Of a stretch of DNA of 64,000 nt, positions 12,152 through 24,332 are shown in pieces. Each line of letters starts with the position of its first letter. Position 1 is the stretch's first letter. Source of the stretch: Rhodamnia argentea (lineage: Eukaryota > Streptophyta > Magnoliopsida > Myrtales > Myrtaceae). Made by a program: the position numbers and the translations under genes. The stretch is taken from positions 15,066,001 to 15,130,000 of the forward strand of contig NC_063153.1 in the NCBI RefSeq assembly GCF_020921035.1, in the 5' to 3' direction. The notes beneath the pieces were generated by a model. It was not told where the DNA came from and made no database searches. It worked only from the letters and a program-made list of their open reading frames with translations.

Positions 12152-13043
12152 TTCCTCGCCGAGATACGTGACGCAGGAGACGCAAGGTGGCGACCGTTCG
12201 ACGGGAAGTAGGGGTTTAGGCTTCCAGGAGCGGCAAGAGTTCACACTTTCAGGGACATCTTCGCCAGGAGCCGCACCGAAGATCCAAAAATTGGCGTCTG
12301 AAGGTGAATGCTCGATCTCATAATGGGCCTGATGATAATGGGGATTTGGGCCTAAATGGGCCTTTGAGACATGGATGCAGTTGGGCCTGCCTTTTTTTGG
12401 GTCGAAATCTGCCTTGAACTTTGTAGGATTACGTAATTTTCCCTCTCTTTTTTTCAAATAGATTACCTTGCGAATTTTGCCTCGGTTGCACATTGATCGG
12501 TCAGGCTGGCCGAGCTAGAGCCGGGCCTCGAAACTGTTCCAGTGGGCCCGATTCGGACACCGACTAGGCCTCAACAAGACCAATAGGCCCCCAAGGTGTT
12601 CGGAGCTCCCTGACCAAGGCTGCATATTGGTTGCGATCGATCTCTTCGGGCCACCGGGCAATTATTGGTCCAACGAAATTACCGTGGTTCATATTTAACA
12701 CTGGGACCCGTACGAATACGGAAATCAAACCAATTAAAATGGACATTGTCAGAAGCCATGACGGATCGACCAGAGTTACTCCATACACTCTGAAATTCCC
12801 CGTCACGAGTTCGAGTCTCTCGATCTCTTCCTCGTCTCGGGGTTCAACGGAACTTCAAGTAACGGGCAAAGAGGCTCAAAACTATCTTTGTAGGAAACTC
12901 ACTTTTTACTGAACTGAAATTCAATTCGTTAGAATAGAAAAGGAAATCTACACGAAGACAGTGATGCGTGCCCTTGAGCTGGAACAAAACTATCTTTAAC
13001 ACAATTCACAACAGAAATTTCTCGTCGACTGTCACAAAAATCG
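12152..13043. other. Spacer between MFDR (5' side) and NDX (3' side)
   Basis: The part nearest 12152 should hold the MFDR 5' UTR and promoter, with a GC-rich stretch at about 12160-12300. The part nearest 13043 should hold the NDX 3' UTR. A hydrophobic minus-strand open frame at 12564-12806 was inspected and not assigned. No clear TATA box or repeat stands out. Confidence 0.4.
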
Positions 13044-16000
13044 CTAAGGCCGAACTGGGGAAATTTTATTCAAATCCCATAAAACTCTCATCGAGCCAAT
13101 CTTGGCTTCAGCTTCCTCGAATGAGCTGCCCGTGGTTTCAGATGGGTATGGAAGTTGGGAGCACTTCTGAACCTTGAGCTCGGTAATGTTCACGACACAC
13201 ATTTTCGATTCTTCCAAGATGCTCCCATTCCACTTCCCATAAACCTGATGCACCGTCCCTTCGCCGATTTCCTCTCCTGTCGCATCTACAACGGCAATGT
13301 GTTGGCCAGGCTCAAGAGCTAATTCAGCTGGACTAAGATTGACAGCTTCTGATTGAGCAGCCCCAGATTTTTCTGCACTGTTTCTTGATGTGCCCCAAGT
13401 ACCTCTCGAAGTTGATGGAACTTCGTTACCTGGGCTCTCTGGTGAGTCAGGCTGCAACACTTGGCCTTGTTCAGCCTGCTTATCGGGCAAAGCATCGTCA
13501 ACTTCTGGCTGGGGTCGGACATCTTTAGCAGCGCGCGCTAGTCTAGCTTTCCGATTGTTCAGCCTGTTGATACACAGTGCAACAGCACAATCAGTTTTCC
13601 TCAAGTTAATCCAATTAAAAAGCACCATAAGTTTCCTGAATGCTACTTCAGAGCAACAATTAAATGGAGGAAGCTTTATTCGTTTCTTTTTGCATATAAA
13701 TCTGCACAAGCATGCAAGCTCTTCAGCATTAATCTGATATGAGAATGCATATCCATTCAAGGAAATCCGTATCATTGTTTTCACTTCACTCCATTGTGAA
13801 ATTTCATGTCACAATGCTTAGTTTCCAAATATAGAACAGAGTGAAAATCTAGCACCATCAAATGCCTCCACACAGAAAACAAGTGCATTTTCTAGAATTA
13901 GAGTCCCAAGCTTATTAGATCAAGCTTTCGGCACAAACAAGATTAAAATTTCTCAATCATAAGAGCATCAGATATTTGAAAAAAAAAAGGCTAGAGAAGT
14001 TTTTCTTACCAATTCTTTAACTGTGAAGATGTAACTTCAGAACCCTGGAAAAGGTGAATAGACAAGGAAAAATTCGTCAATCTTGAAGAGTCTATGCTGT
14101 TCGTGAAAGGAAAAGAAGAGTATAAATTATGGTTCATCAATTTAACTCATAAGGAATAGTTAACATACATAATAACTCAATCTATCAGCCCATGATTGAA
14201 TCGAAGCGGCATTTCGCTGCATTTCGGGTTCATCCACGAGGGCTCTCTCCATGAGTTTCATCTGTTTCTCATTCATGATAGTGCGTTTGCGTTTTCTTCG
14301 CTGCTTTTCTTCACTGTGATGAATTTCAACCTTCTCATCCTCTTGACCTGCTCCAGACCCACTTTCAGTGACCTGCTTGCCCAGCTTTACAAGATCGCCA
14401 TTCTCTGTGGGATCTGCGGAGTTTCTTCCTTTCATGGAGCTTGTATCCGAACCACTTGTTTCCACAATCTGGACATCCCCATCGCCTTCTCTTGAGACTC
14501 TAGAGGCAGTCCCACCAAATTTACCATGTTCCCCCCGACCTCGCCTCAAAAAGTTGCTACGCTCATCATGCTTGCGTCTGACATGAAGCCGGTCCAAGTC
14601 GTTGAAAGAGGAGTTTTCAGACATGCCCTCTCTCAGGTTACTGCTTCTACCATTATTATTAGGAGGATCTTTTCCGGGTATAGGATATAAGCGTCTCCCC
14701 AAACTCTGAGCTTCCTACAAAAATTACTTCATCTCTGGTTCAGGTTCAAAAGAAGGGCTAGACACAATTACTTATCTCGAATTAGCTTAGTTGTAGTATT
14801 TGTACATATCATCCAAGACATTTCATTCAAATAGCAGGATGGCATTCAGTCACTACCACCTAATAGAAGTATTGACTTCATGTTTCATATGTTAGGTTCA
14901 CAAGGTTTAGTTGCAATTCTGAGTCTGGACCTCAAGATTCTAGCTACTAAATTAGAAGTCCCATCTAACTGTAGTACAGTACATTGCTATTGAAGGATTT
15001 TACTATCAGGCATTTCTAAACCATTTCACCAAAGTGACAATCAGAACATGAACAGCAATTAAATCAACTCTTGAAATTTACCTGATATTTGTCACTCATA
15101 TTCATTTGAGCAAACTTGTCCCAAGATCTGGACCCATCCAGTTTGCTTTCCTGGATTATTCCAATAGCATAGTTCAGAACTTCCAATATAACAAGGATTT
15201 ATTGCACTTTTCCAAAAGGTGTATGAGTTAGAACAAGAAGAAATAGTTTTCAAAAGCTAATTCTCACTTGAACTCCGTTCTCTTCAACCATGCTCGGTGT
15301 GATCAATGGTTGTAACTGGTTAAAGAATACTCTACACGAAAATATGCAAAGATGCAAGGTCAAAAGACAATGAGAAAAAGTAACACTACAAAATTTCTGA
15401 AATTGATTTATCACCATAATACTATAGGCGAGAATACGATACAGTACATTCATACGCTTTGGTATACATGTACATAACATGTATCAGCGCTTATCACAAT
15501 GAGTATAGATACATGTGTACATATTAGAAGAAATGAGTTGAGAAGTACCAGCAAAGGATGAAATGTGGCATTATGTTTTCTGACTCTCCTCTTCCGGTTT
15601 AATTTCTTTCCTTATATATTATACTGCCATTTCAGTCTATATACACGAACTCTTTATGCTTGGTATTATGAACGAATACGACAAGTATTTGACATTTGAG
15701 AAGTAAATGAATGTGATTACTTTTCACCAAATTGCTCGGCTGAGTGTAAGCAGCTGAAGCACTATTAGGTCGGAATATTAATAGGGAAGTAAAGGGCTGG
15801 GAATGCTCATGGATAGAAAATATAGAATGCACTGTCAGGTTAAGATCTTCAGCAAAGCTGATCATACGGAGCAAACTTCCACCCACACAAGATTTCTCCG
15901 AACAATTCAGAAAGTAATCTAGCTTCTCTGGATATTCAAGAAAATCAACAGCCCCTGTTTTCAAAAAATAAAGATATATTGAGACCACCCAAAACAAGGA

Positions 16001-19000
16001 GTGATGACCAAACTAAAATTAAGGATGTGCCCCATTTATATTAGCTGGCTGCTTTATTTTGAGGCACCATATTTTTCTCTGGTTGACTTTGCCCATCAAG
16101 TCCAAACCGTCCATCCTCTAGTGTCATGGTGGACTATTTATATACAGAGCCTGTCCATTCACTTCCCTTTTTTGTTTAACCATCCGTTTGGTACCTATGT
16201 TAAGATAACTAACTTCTTCTAACTAGGATTAGGATACAAGCATTAAACATGTCGTAATTGTCCTGGAAGGTACATGTAATAGGCATCAGGCCAAAGGTCC
16301 AAGGCTTCACAGATAGGATTTTTACAGGCAATGAGCTAATACATGCAGAATACACATAACAGCAGATCATCTGCCAAATTGATTTATGGGTATAATAAAT
16401 ATCGTAGCTCACTATGCTCAGTCCGAGACTCAGAAAAACATGCAAACAAATTTGCAGCTTTCAGGAAAAAAATAAAGGAAATGATGGTGGTGATGACATT
16501 AAAATCACCTCAATAATTGGACATCGTCCTCGTTCAAGAAGGTCGGAATTAAGGACTCTGCGTGACTTAACAATGAACCTGAACAATTAAAACAAATCAT
16601 AAGGAACAAAAACTATATATGGAAGTAAATAACCTCTGAGTTGACTCACGCAGATTTCTGAAGACAGTGTCAGCTCTTTGAGCATCAGAAGTATAAGAAA
16701 ATTCAGGTGATGGCTTAGCCGAGTCCATGTCCACCTTCAAGCACTCTAGAAACTTGTGAAGGAAAAGATTCCTCTCTTGCTCTGTAAAATAATGCGCTTT
16801 CTGTGGATTATGCCATAAACTGAGTACGAAGCACTTTATGCAATCAAGGCTGGAGATTTAACCTTCACAGATGTTGGGAATAAAGCAATGGAGGTTCGCA
16901 ATTATTTTGACAAAAAGAGATGTCCTCTGGTGGGCATACGAAGATCGAGGAATATTATTAGGGATGAATGCATATTCTATATTCAACTTGTTCAAAGTGT
17001 TTGATGGTGAAAAGGCATCCAAAACCCATCCTGTAGCTGCATGTAAATCATATTCCAGGGAAGCATCCTCTTCCCTCACTTGGGGATCAGAACAACACCA
17101 AGAGGATAAAAAATCGCCATGAGAGAGGGAAAATATTGCAGAGAGAACTTCAGTCTGCAAAATAATGGAAATGGCACATTCAAGATCTTATCAATATAAT
17201 ACTTAAGTTATGTAATGGACAAACAATAACCACATGGTTGTCGAAATATATCCTTCCAAGGTCCTAGCAAAGAAAAAAATAACTTCCATCTCTCCCCCCC
17301 CCCCCCCAAAAAAATAAATAAAAAGCACTTTTGCAGTCACATATTTCAATTTGGTTTGGTGTTTGAACTCATTAAAGCCAGAAAAATGAAACTTTTTGGC
17401 ACCAACAAAGAAAACTGACACTTCTTCTCAATGATGTGAAGAAACCAAGATGAAAGAATATAAACTGAATAATCAGTAGAGATCTGATAAAGGCATCTTA
17501 CAAAGTATGTTGTGATATAAGTTCGAAAGTTCGAGTCATCGGAAAAGATATCAGCTAAGCGCATTGCATTGAGCTGCAACAGGCCTGATGGATATTTTCT
17601 CTCAGAATGAGCAGCAGAATATTCAGAATTTCTGCCAAGTGCAGTCTTCAATAAGTTGAGAACCTACACAGATACCATCACTTTGTTACGAAGAAGCTTA
17701 TTAGTGAAAGGACTCCCAGCTCAAGAACTGAAGCGTCAAAATAAAATCTAAAGTAGGGACTCTTTCAACAAGGAGCATCTGCAAAATGAGCCTCTATTAA
17801 GTGACAGCGCAAAAGATATGAGATGTCATGAGATTAGCTAGAAAGACTTCTCAAAAAGATGAAATCAGCAAGTAAAAGATCGTGATTAACATGGCAACAG
17901 AGATAGATAAACACATTACTCATTAATATAGAATGTAAGGACATTTGTGGATAATCTTCTCATGCTTTAGTTTAGGTTTTTCTTCCTGTTTTCCTTGTAC
18001 ATTTATGATGTACTAGATTTCTCTATATCCTTCACCACCAATTAAAAAAACGAGGACATTTGTGCATCCACTGAAAATATATTTAACAGAGTTAACTCTT
18101 TGGTAAAACATCAGTCCTATATAAACCGTATCTACCCGGATATGTAAACCAACCTCTAGTACAACAAATTTTGCAAGATCCAAGCTCTGTGGACAGCTGG
18201 CAACTTCGTCCAGGTAAGAAATACTTTCAGCTTCACAAAGATGTAGCAGCTGCAGATTGACACCCACCAGATTAATCTCGGCTCATTTGCCCAAAAGAAT
18301 TCCAGACATAGCCTGAGCAACTAATAAATTATCATGCAAATATTAGACAAATAATTTTTCCAGTCAACTCACAATTGATAACATTTTAGCTTTAAGCCTG
18401 GATATTGCAGCTACAACAGCAGCGGACTGTTTCAAAGATGGAGCAATCTCTAGCTTGAAAATAGTTTGAGCCAGAAGAAGAACGCCACCTCTTCCACACA
18501 GTTCCTGGGGGAACATTAAATATCTCATCAAAGTAAAACACAGCGATGAGTCGTTGATGAAACCCCGATGTCCTAGGTTCTCTGTTTTTGAAGATAAGAA
18601 ATCACGACCGACTTATGATATGTACAACCTCAGACTTCATGTGATTATGTGAAATTAGCGTACAAGTGTTTCACAAGGTAATGCTTTATCCATAAGGATG
18701 CTTGTTGCCTCCTCTCCCTGACTGAAATCCAAGCACTACAAACTTGCATATTCTCCTCTACCTACCTAAGCCTGTTTAAAGGTGCTAAACATGTAAGCTT
18801 CTTTTGTTTCTGCAGGATAAATTGTATCCTGCAGGAAAATCAAAATTTGAAAACATGAATCTGCTATCTCAGAGACCTTATTCCTGAGCACACGCTCCCG
18901 AAATGTCTTCTGTTGGCATAATGAATGAAGAAACTGCAGAGATGCCTCACACTGCTGGCAAAGGTAGGTAACCATTTGCTCTGCTGTCAGATTCACATTT

Positions 19001-20486
19001 GCACAAAAATCATTACTATGAGGTGACAGCTTGGTCCTGAGCGATCTAGTCACCATACAAACTGCTCGAAAGGCAACATCCATAAATACATCAATCTGTC
19101 AAAACAAACTTTCATAATCAGTACAGTGCCGTTGAGGCGGAACCCTAAGGCACATGAATTATTGATGTAATATAAAACAGGATGAACATAAAAGCAAAAG
19201 AAAAACTTTCATAAGCAATTGCTTGTCGCTAGCCTAACTCCATGGATAACTGTCAAAATAAAATATCAGGCCAAAATCATACCTTAGGATGTGCAAGCAA
19301 TACGTGAGCAAGGTCTTGCCACTGTGAAGATATAAATCCTGTTAGGAGATGCAGACTGCAAGCTACTAATGCTGAATGCAGGAGGGGCAGAGGACTTGGA
19401 TCATTGTTTCCCTACACCAATAAGAGAAGCTTTTGCATAATAAGGACGTTCAGCAGGGAAGACATCAAAAACAGGATTAAATTGAAACCTGCTCATATCC
19501 ACCGAGGACGATAAGCAAAAAAATGACCAGATCAAGCATCTGCTCTGATACTTTAACATCGTCCAGCAAAATCTGCCAAACATAATAGAAAGAATAAATT
19601 TCGTAAACCATGACATGAGGAAAGTACAATCCAACGAATGATATGACAAAAGAACAATCCAACGAATCAATTAGTAGGCTCTTCACTAATATTTGAAACA
19701 AAAAAATATAATACTACTTCGCCAGAGATATGAAGAAGAGAGTCTGGCACAAGTCAACTCAAGACCTGACAATTCGTTTAACACATGCCAAATACTATTA
19801 AGCCCGTAAGTGGAACAGCTCAAACCATATGATGGGAACAGACAAAAGGAAGGAGTCAAAAGTAAGATCATTGGAGAAACCAATTATTTAAACAAGACTG
19901 CTGAGAAAATACCTGTTCCAGTTTAGCATGGCGGGGTGCCACTTCACACAAGGAATGCAAGAGTCGTACACCAGATAATAGGTATCTGAACATAACTTCA
20001 TCTCTTTCAGCTGACATGAGCACAGCAATAAGGTGCAAGGGGAGAAAGCCTGCAAGTTTTTCCATATCAACCTGAAACAATAGAATCAAGAATTGACCAG
20101 GTTCAAAAATTAACAGGACTGCAGCTGAGATCCTACAGATTGACTACTGACCTTTATTGATGATCCTTTAACAGTTAAACAGTCGATTACAAAATTGTCA
20201 GAGTCTCTCAATAATTTATTGAGCTCCTGAGAGTTAAGCACATGCAGCTCCTTAACAGCTGAAATCATATCAATTGCCTGTTCACAGATACAGAACCAAT
20301 TGGCCATTATGTGCACTTTTTGGTTGATGCTCATCAAAGACCTCCCAAGCCCCACCCATGTGGCTGCAGTTGCACACATGCATGGGGGCGTGTGTGTTGG
20401 GGGGTTGGGAAGGGGGAACACAAAGATGCAGCTAAGAGTCTTACTTGGACAGCACTACATGAAGTTTCTTCCTTAGCCATCCTCAT
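13044..20486 (-). CDS. NDX: NODULIN HOMEOBOX protein (NDX-type, atypical homeodomain)
   Basis: NDX proteins are plant nuclear homeodomain-like proteins. Arabidopsis NDX binds single-stranded DNA at an R-loop at the 3' end of FLC and represses COOLAIR antisense transcription; it has also been linked to PRC1 and ABA signalling. Coding exons: 20486-20445, 20277-20152, 20071-19913, 19572-19489, 19411-19283, 19095-18877, 18504-18373, 18249-18154, 17663-17502, 17154-16863, 16796-16650, 16578-16509, 15331-15268, 15150-15082, 14714-14169, 14044-14010, 13563-13044. The sum is 2892 bp, 963 aa plus stop, with all GT-AG phases closing. Start MRMAKEETSCSAVQAIDMIS. The N-terminal about 570 residues are helical NDX-specific sequence. 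A basic, acidic-rich linker precedes the homeodomain-like segment (about 737-802), from RKRKRTIMNEKQMKLMERAL to QLKNWLNNRKARLARA, where NWLNNRKAR replaces the usual WFQNRR helix 3. The C-terminal block includes LALEPGQHIAVVDATGEEIG and VYGKWNGSILEESK. A 5'-UTR intron precedes the start. Confidence 0.96.
17288..17312. repeat. Poly-C/poly-A tract in an NDX intron
   Basis: A run of about 15 C followed by A-rich sequence inside the intron between the exons ending at 17154 and starting at 17502. On the transcript strand this is T-rich then G-rich. Similar C-runs occur at about 35139 and 56167. Confidence 0.7.
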
Positions 20487-21605
20487 ATTGAGAATCTCTG
20501 TAGGAAAATGGAATTGAATTGAGTAAAGCAGACAGAGAAATTCAACAAACCCATACATGGGACAACATAATGCAGAACAAAAAGCAAACTGGTCTAAAAG
20601 TTTCAATGAATAAACCCCGCAAAATAGTCAGAGCTATTAGGGCACAGTATTCTCAGGTGAAGACCGACCTGGACTCATCATTTATTTAGGTACTTCGCCA
20701 GATCACCAGAAATTGCAGTGGCAAAAAGTGATTGTCCATAAGCAATCAATTGACAACAAACTAACCGCACATTGTAATCTATACACTAACTTGGAGAGCG
20801 GAACATGCACTACTGTGAAAAATCACTCTTCTTCCCTACTCAAATGGCGTATGAGCACGAGTGGCAGATTGAATCTCTGTAATATGTGAGCTAAAGCAAT
20901 ATAACTTGTCGAAGAGTTAATGACATGCTATCACCCAATGCAGAACTGACCAAAAACCCCATCATCGCCATTCGTATTTCACCCGTTAACTTGCCCGCCA
21001 CATGAAAATAAAACTACAAACCATATCCTTCCGACTCATCTCACCACCCGTAGCTTAGTCGAACAGCTCGGCATCTCACATTCATCGCTACCTAGCAACT
21101 GTTTTGGCCGTCGACAAAGTGAACTCCACTCTGAATAATTAAGTCGTTGACGACGACTAAAAGAGAAATTCCGGAGCACCGCGCTCAGTACAAAGAACAC
21201 GAATCGCGTGCCAGGCCTACATGAACTCAGCGAAGTAGTACGCGCTGCTTCTTCGACATCTTATTCAGCATTCCCATGGCTCCCACAGAGCAAGAGCCCC
21301 CCTAAACGACGCATCTCGACTCGCCCTACGCTTTTCGCCATCGCAGCCATACCATCACACGCAACTTAATCACAGAGAGAGCGGGAGGGAAAGAGAAGAG
21401 AGGACGAAACGATACTCACAGGAGGTAATCGACGATTCGACGGCGGCCAGTGCGCCTACAGCGAAGATCTCGAACTCAGGAGTGCAAATTGTGGCTTCTC
21501 TCGGACTTGCATGGACTCGAGCGAGGAATCGAACCACTTCGAAGAGCGCGAGATGGGTCAATCCCCCCGGTCGATCATATCCATCGTCTCGTCCCAAATC
21601 TCTCT
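20487..21605 (-). promoter_or_regulatory. NDX 5' UTR with a 5'-leader intron
   Basis: The exon with the ATG begins at 20497, after a good minus-strand acceptor ('tttcctacag'). A matching donor (minus strand ...TTACCTCCT|GTGAGTATC) sits at about 21419/21420. So a leader exon from 21420 up to about 21.6 kb, followed by a 0.92 kb 5'-UTR intron (20498-21419), is likely. The transcription start is not visible. The leader exon is GC-richer than the intron. Confidence 0.55.
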
Positions 21606-22170
21606 CGAGTCGCTCGCTCCGCTCATGAGCGAGCATGAACAGTGGTCTTGGGCCGAACCTTCCATATGGGCTTTACGTTCTGGCCCATTCGCAGCCGAAT
21701 CCTCCATACTAGGTTTGGTTCAGCTTTTCTAAGAGATTTCAAGGAAATGCAATTGAATTTAGCTGAAAACGCTTTGGGAAAATGCCCGTTTGCTAAACTA
21801 TGCAACTTTGAGAGAAATGCGTGGAAGTCATTTGGGATGATTAATTTAAGCTTTATAATTTTTAATTGATTAAAATTGAAGAAATTAATTTCTACAATTT
21901 TTATTATTAAGATGTTGGCAACAATGTTAAAGATATGTATTAACAAAGATGTGCTAGATAAGTTTATAAAAATGTCGAAGATTTACGATGCTTCGCGAAC
22001 TCCAAAATTTACTCGTTCGAATTTCATCAACTGATACAATATGGTAAGACGGCGACATTACATGCATAGAGTTACACCTAACTTTGGGCATACGGTTTTA
22101 TACTAATCAAGAAAGCAACAAAAAGTTAAGGGGCAATAATGATTGTCGCGTTATCGTTTCAATCTTTATG
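21606..22170. other. NDX upstream region
   Basis: AT-rich intergenic sequence upstream of the NDX leader exon. It should contain the NDX promoter. I see no further gene and no clear repeat until the hAT-like element begins at 22171. Confidence 0.4.
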
Positions 22171-23171
22171 CTCTATTTGTTTCGCGGAAAATATGACATT
22201 CTCAGAGAATGTTTTCCGGGAAGTCATGAAAATGACTTCCTTTTCCAGGAAAATGACTTCCTTTCCGATGTTTGACAAAAACTTGAAAAAGTTCTAGAAA
22301 ATATTTTCCGCCGTTTGATAAGGAAAATTCGTCTTATTTTTTTCTTCAAACAGACTTTGGCGCTCACTTCATTTGAAGTCCCCTCTCTCTTAGCTCGCGT
22401 TTCTAGAGATAAAGAGAGAAACCCTAAAGGAGAGAGGCGTTGCGCAAAGAAAGCATGAGGCGACGGTGCTCGGAGCTCCGGTGCCCCCCCGGCCCATGAT
22501 GCTACCGGCGTTCATCGGGAAGCGGGTGGTCCTCGTTGATTGCGCTGCGGAGGTCTCGCAACGCCTTCGGGAGGCCACCCTCGGTGGCGACCCGGAATCG
22601 GCCGTCGAATGCCTTGCCGACCCACTCGTCGACGTCAACTACGTCGGGGCGGTGAGCCTCGGGACCAAGAAGGCCGCTGTCGTCCTACACGTCAAGTCCA
22701 CCGCCGAGCTCCGCGTGAAGCAAAAGGAGTTCGGGACGGACGTCATGGCTCTGTTCCTCACAATAGCTTTCCTTGCTTGAGGCCGGAGCCACCGGCCGCG
22801 GTCGTGGGCGACAACCAGCCGAGGGAGAAGAATGAATATTAAAAAAAAAAAGATGAAAAAATAAAAAAAATAAAGAAAGTAATTAAAAAATAAATTTTAT
22901 CCGAAAAATAAAAAATAAAATTTTCGAATTTTGAAAAAATAAATAAAAAAACGAAAAGAAAGCAAAAAAACAATTAAAAAGAAAAAATAGTTGAAAGAGA
23001 TGAGGAATGAAAAGTGTGGAAAATGTTTTCTTCTTCTCAAAATGAGGAAATCATTTTCCTTAATTTTAGAAGTTTTTTTTGTTGACCGGAAAATATTTTC
23101 CGCTAACCACTCATTTTCCGCCCTCCAAACATCGGAAATTGAGGAAAATATTTTCCGCGAAACAAACGGAG
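22171..23171. mobile_element. Pack-type hAT-like TIR element carrying a captured gene fragment
   Basis: The left end 'ctctatttgtttcgcgg' and the right end 'ccgcgaaacaaacggag' are inverted copies (16 of 17 bases). Subterminal 'gaaaatattttccg' motifs repeat on both sides. The terminal motif 'ctccgtttgtttcgcg' recurs at 1-271, 56466 and 61473-61705. Between the arms lies a GC-rich segment (about 22360-22830) unlike the AT-rich arms. It contains 5'-UTR-like sequence and an ORF resembling the start of a plant ankyrin-repeat protein. There is no transposase, so it depends on another element for movement. Target duplications are eroded (ctttatg/ccttagt). The hAT assignment is inferred from the TIR type. 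Confidence 0.7.
22466..22780 (+). pseudogene. Captured N-terminal fragment of an ankyrin-repeat protein gene
   Basis: The 104-aa ORF runs from 22466, but the likely parental start is the double ATG at 22496 (MMLPAFIGKRVV). The sequence VSQRLREATLGGDPESAVEC, then LADPLVDVNYVGAVSLGTKK and EFGTDVMALFL, matches my memory of a plant ankyrin protein whose N-terminus reads 'VSQRLLEA..GDLRSALECIADP.VDVNFVGAVSL' and continues into ankyrin repeats. Here the frame ends (TIAFLA stop) exactly where the first repeat would begin. The upstream GC-rich, 'aaaccctaaa'-bearing sequence looks like captured 5' UTR. Family identity comes from recall, so it is moderate; that it is a truncated coding fragment inside a transposon is clearer. 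Confidence 0.6.
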
Positions 23172-23406
23172 CCTTAGTCACATCTTATTTCCTTGAAATG
23201 TTCTTTCTTATGTAATGAGATCTTTGGCCGGTGGAAATATTTGTTTTTTAGATAGAATTTGTTTCACATGGGTTACCAAATGTGAACTTTTGAGACTTGA
23301 AACTATGTTTATGTGCATGGGAATCGATTTGGACGGTGGTTACTTTAAGTTTTCATCTTTTGCTTTGATAATTGTAGTTTGAATCAGGACTTTTGTCAGC
23401 TATCGC

Positions 23407-23997
23407 TATATCCTGGGAGAAGTGCAAAAAAAAAAAAAAAAGTCATGAACATATCCTAAACCTCGTACTAATTTAGTCTTAAACTTTTTAACGGTTTGTC
23501 ATTATCGTCTATTGAACCAATTTTAACCGAAAATCGTTGACATGAACATCGGTCGTTCTACGTGGCATAATTGACACCGACATGACTAATTTTCCTTTAA
23601 TTTTTTATTACCTTTTTTCTTCCTTTCTTTCCTTCTTTTTTTTTTTTTTCAATTGTGGGCTAGGGAGGGCCAATGTCCATCGCCAGCCACTCGCCTAAAC
23701 TAGGTGAGGATGTTGGCCTCGCTGGTCTGAGTTACAAAAGCAAAAACAAAGAAAGAAAAGAAAAGAAAAAAAAAGAAAAGAAAATTAAAAAATTGTAACA
23801 CTTATCTATGTTAGCGTTGGTTGTGTCGGGTAGGACGACCGGCGTCCATGATAGCGTTTTCCTACTAGAATTGATCGAATGAGCTACATTGACAAATCAT
23901 CAAAAGGTTTATAACTAAATTGGTCCAATTGAAAGGTTTAGGATTAAATTGGTACCAATACAACATGCTTAGGACTTTTTTGATACTTTTTCCTTAT
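23407..23997. mobile_element. Family A TIR element, copy 2
   Basis: The left arm holds 'tcctaaacctcgtactaatt' and 'cgttctacgtggcataattg'. The right arm holds 'ttaggattaaattggtacc' and ends 'gacttttttgatactttttc'. The poly-A at about 23428 is at the left end. The core has a short GC-rich stretch ('ggctagggagggcc') and T-rich/A-rich arms. No coding capacity. Confidence 0.7.
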
Positions 23998-24332
23998 AAA
24001 ATAGACGTACTATGGACAAATATATAGGGTTAGACATTTAATTTGAAGTCACTCAAAGTTTATGCATGATCTTATTTTATTTTGCGAAGGGTGCCAAATG
24101 GGCCTTTTGGCCAAAACAAAAAAAAAAACTTGCAATCTCAATTAGAATGAGCAATACTTCCAACGTTGCTTTTTCAGAAAGACCGTGCAGGATCTCAATT
24201 TCAAGATTGGAAAATCAAACGTAGGCATAAATCTTATCGATATCAATCTTTGAGCATTTCATAAGGGCTTTATGCTGTGATGAGTAACTCAAATTTGAGT
24301 CCGAATAAGACGATTCATTATCATATCCGGTG

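Noticed and set aside
12564..12806. Hydrophobic minus-strand open frame (VTLVDPSWLLTMSILIGLIS) that looked like an organelle membrane protein or plastid DNA insertion
   Set aside because: I compared it from memory with plastid photosystem and cytochrome subunits and found no true match; there is no splice or start context and it is only 80 codons.
12750..12830. tRNA-like box 'gagttcgagtc'
   Set aside because: No matching A box, acceptor stem or cloverleaf pairing could be drawn around it.
15721..15954. Possible extra NDX coding exon
   Set aside because: The flanking exons join in frame (AG|A = Arg, giving ...LLRVFFNQLQ) without it, and inserting it causes stops. It is kept only as a finding.
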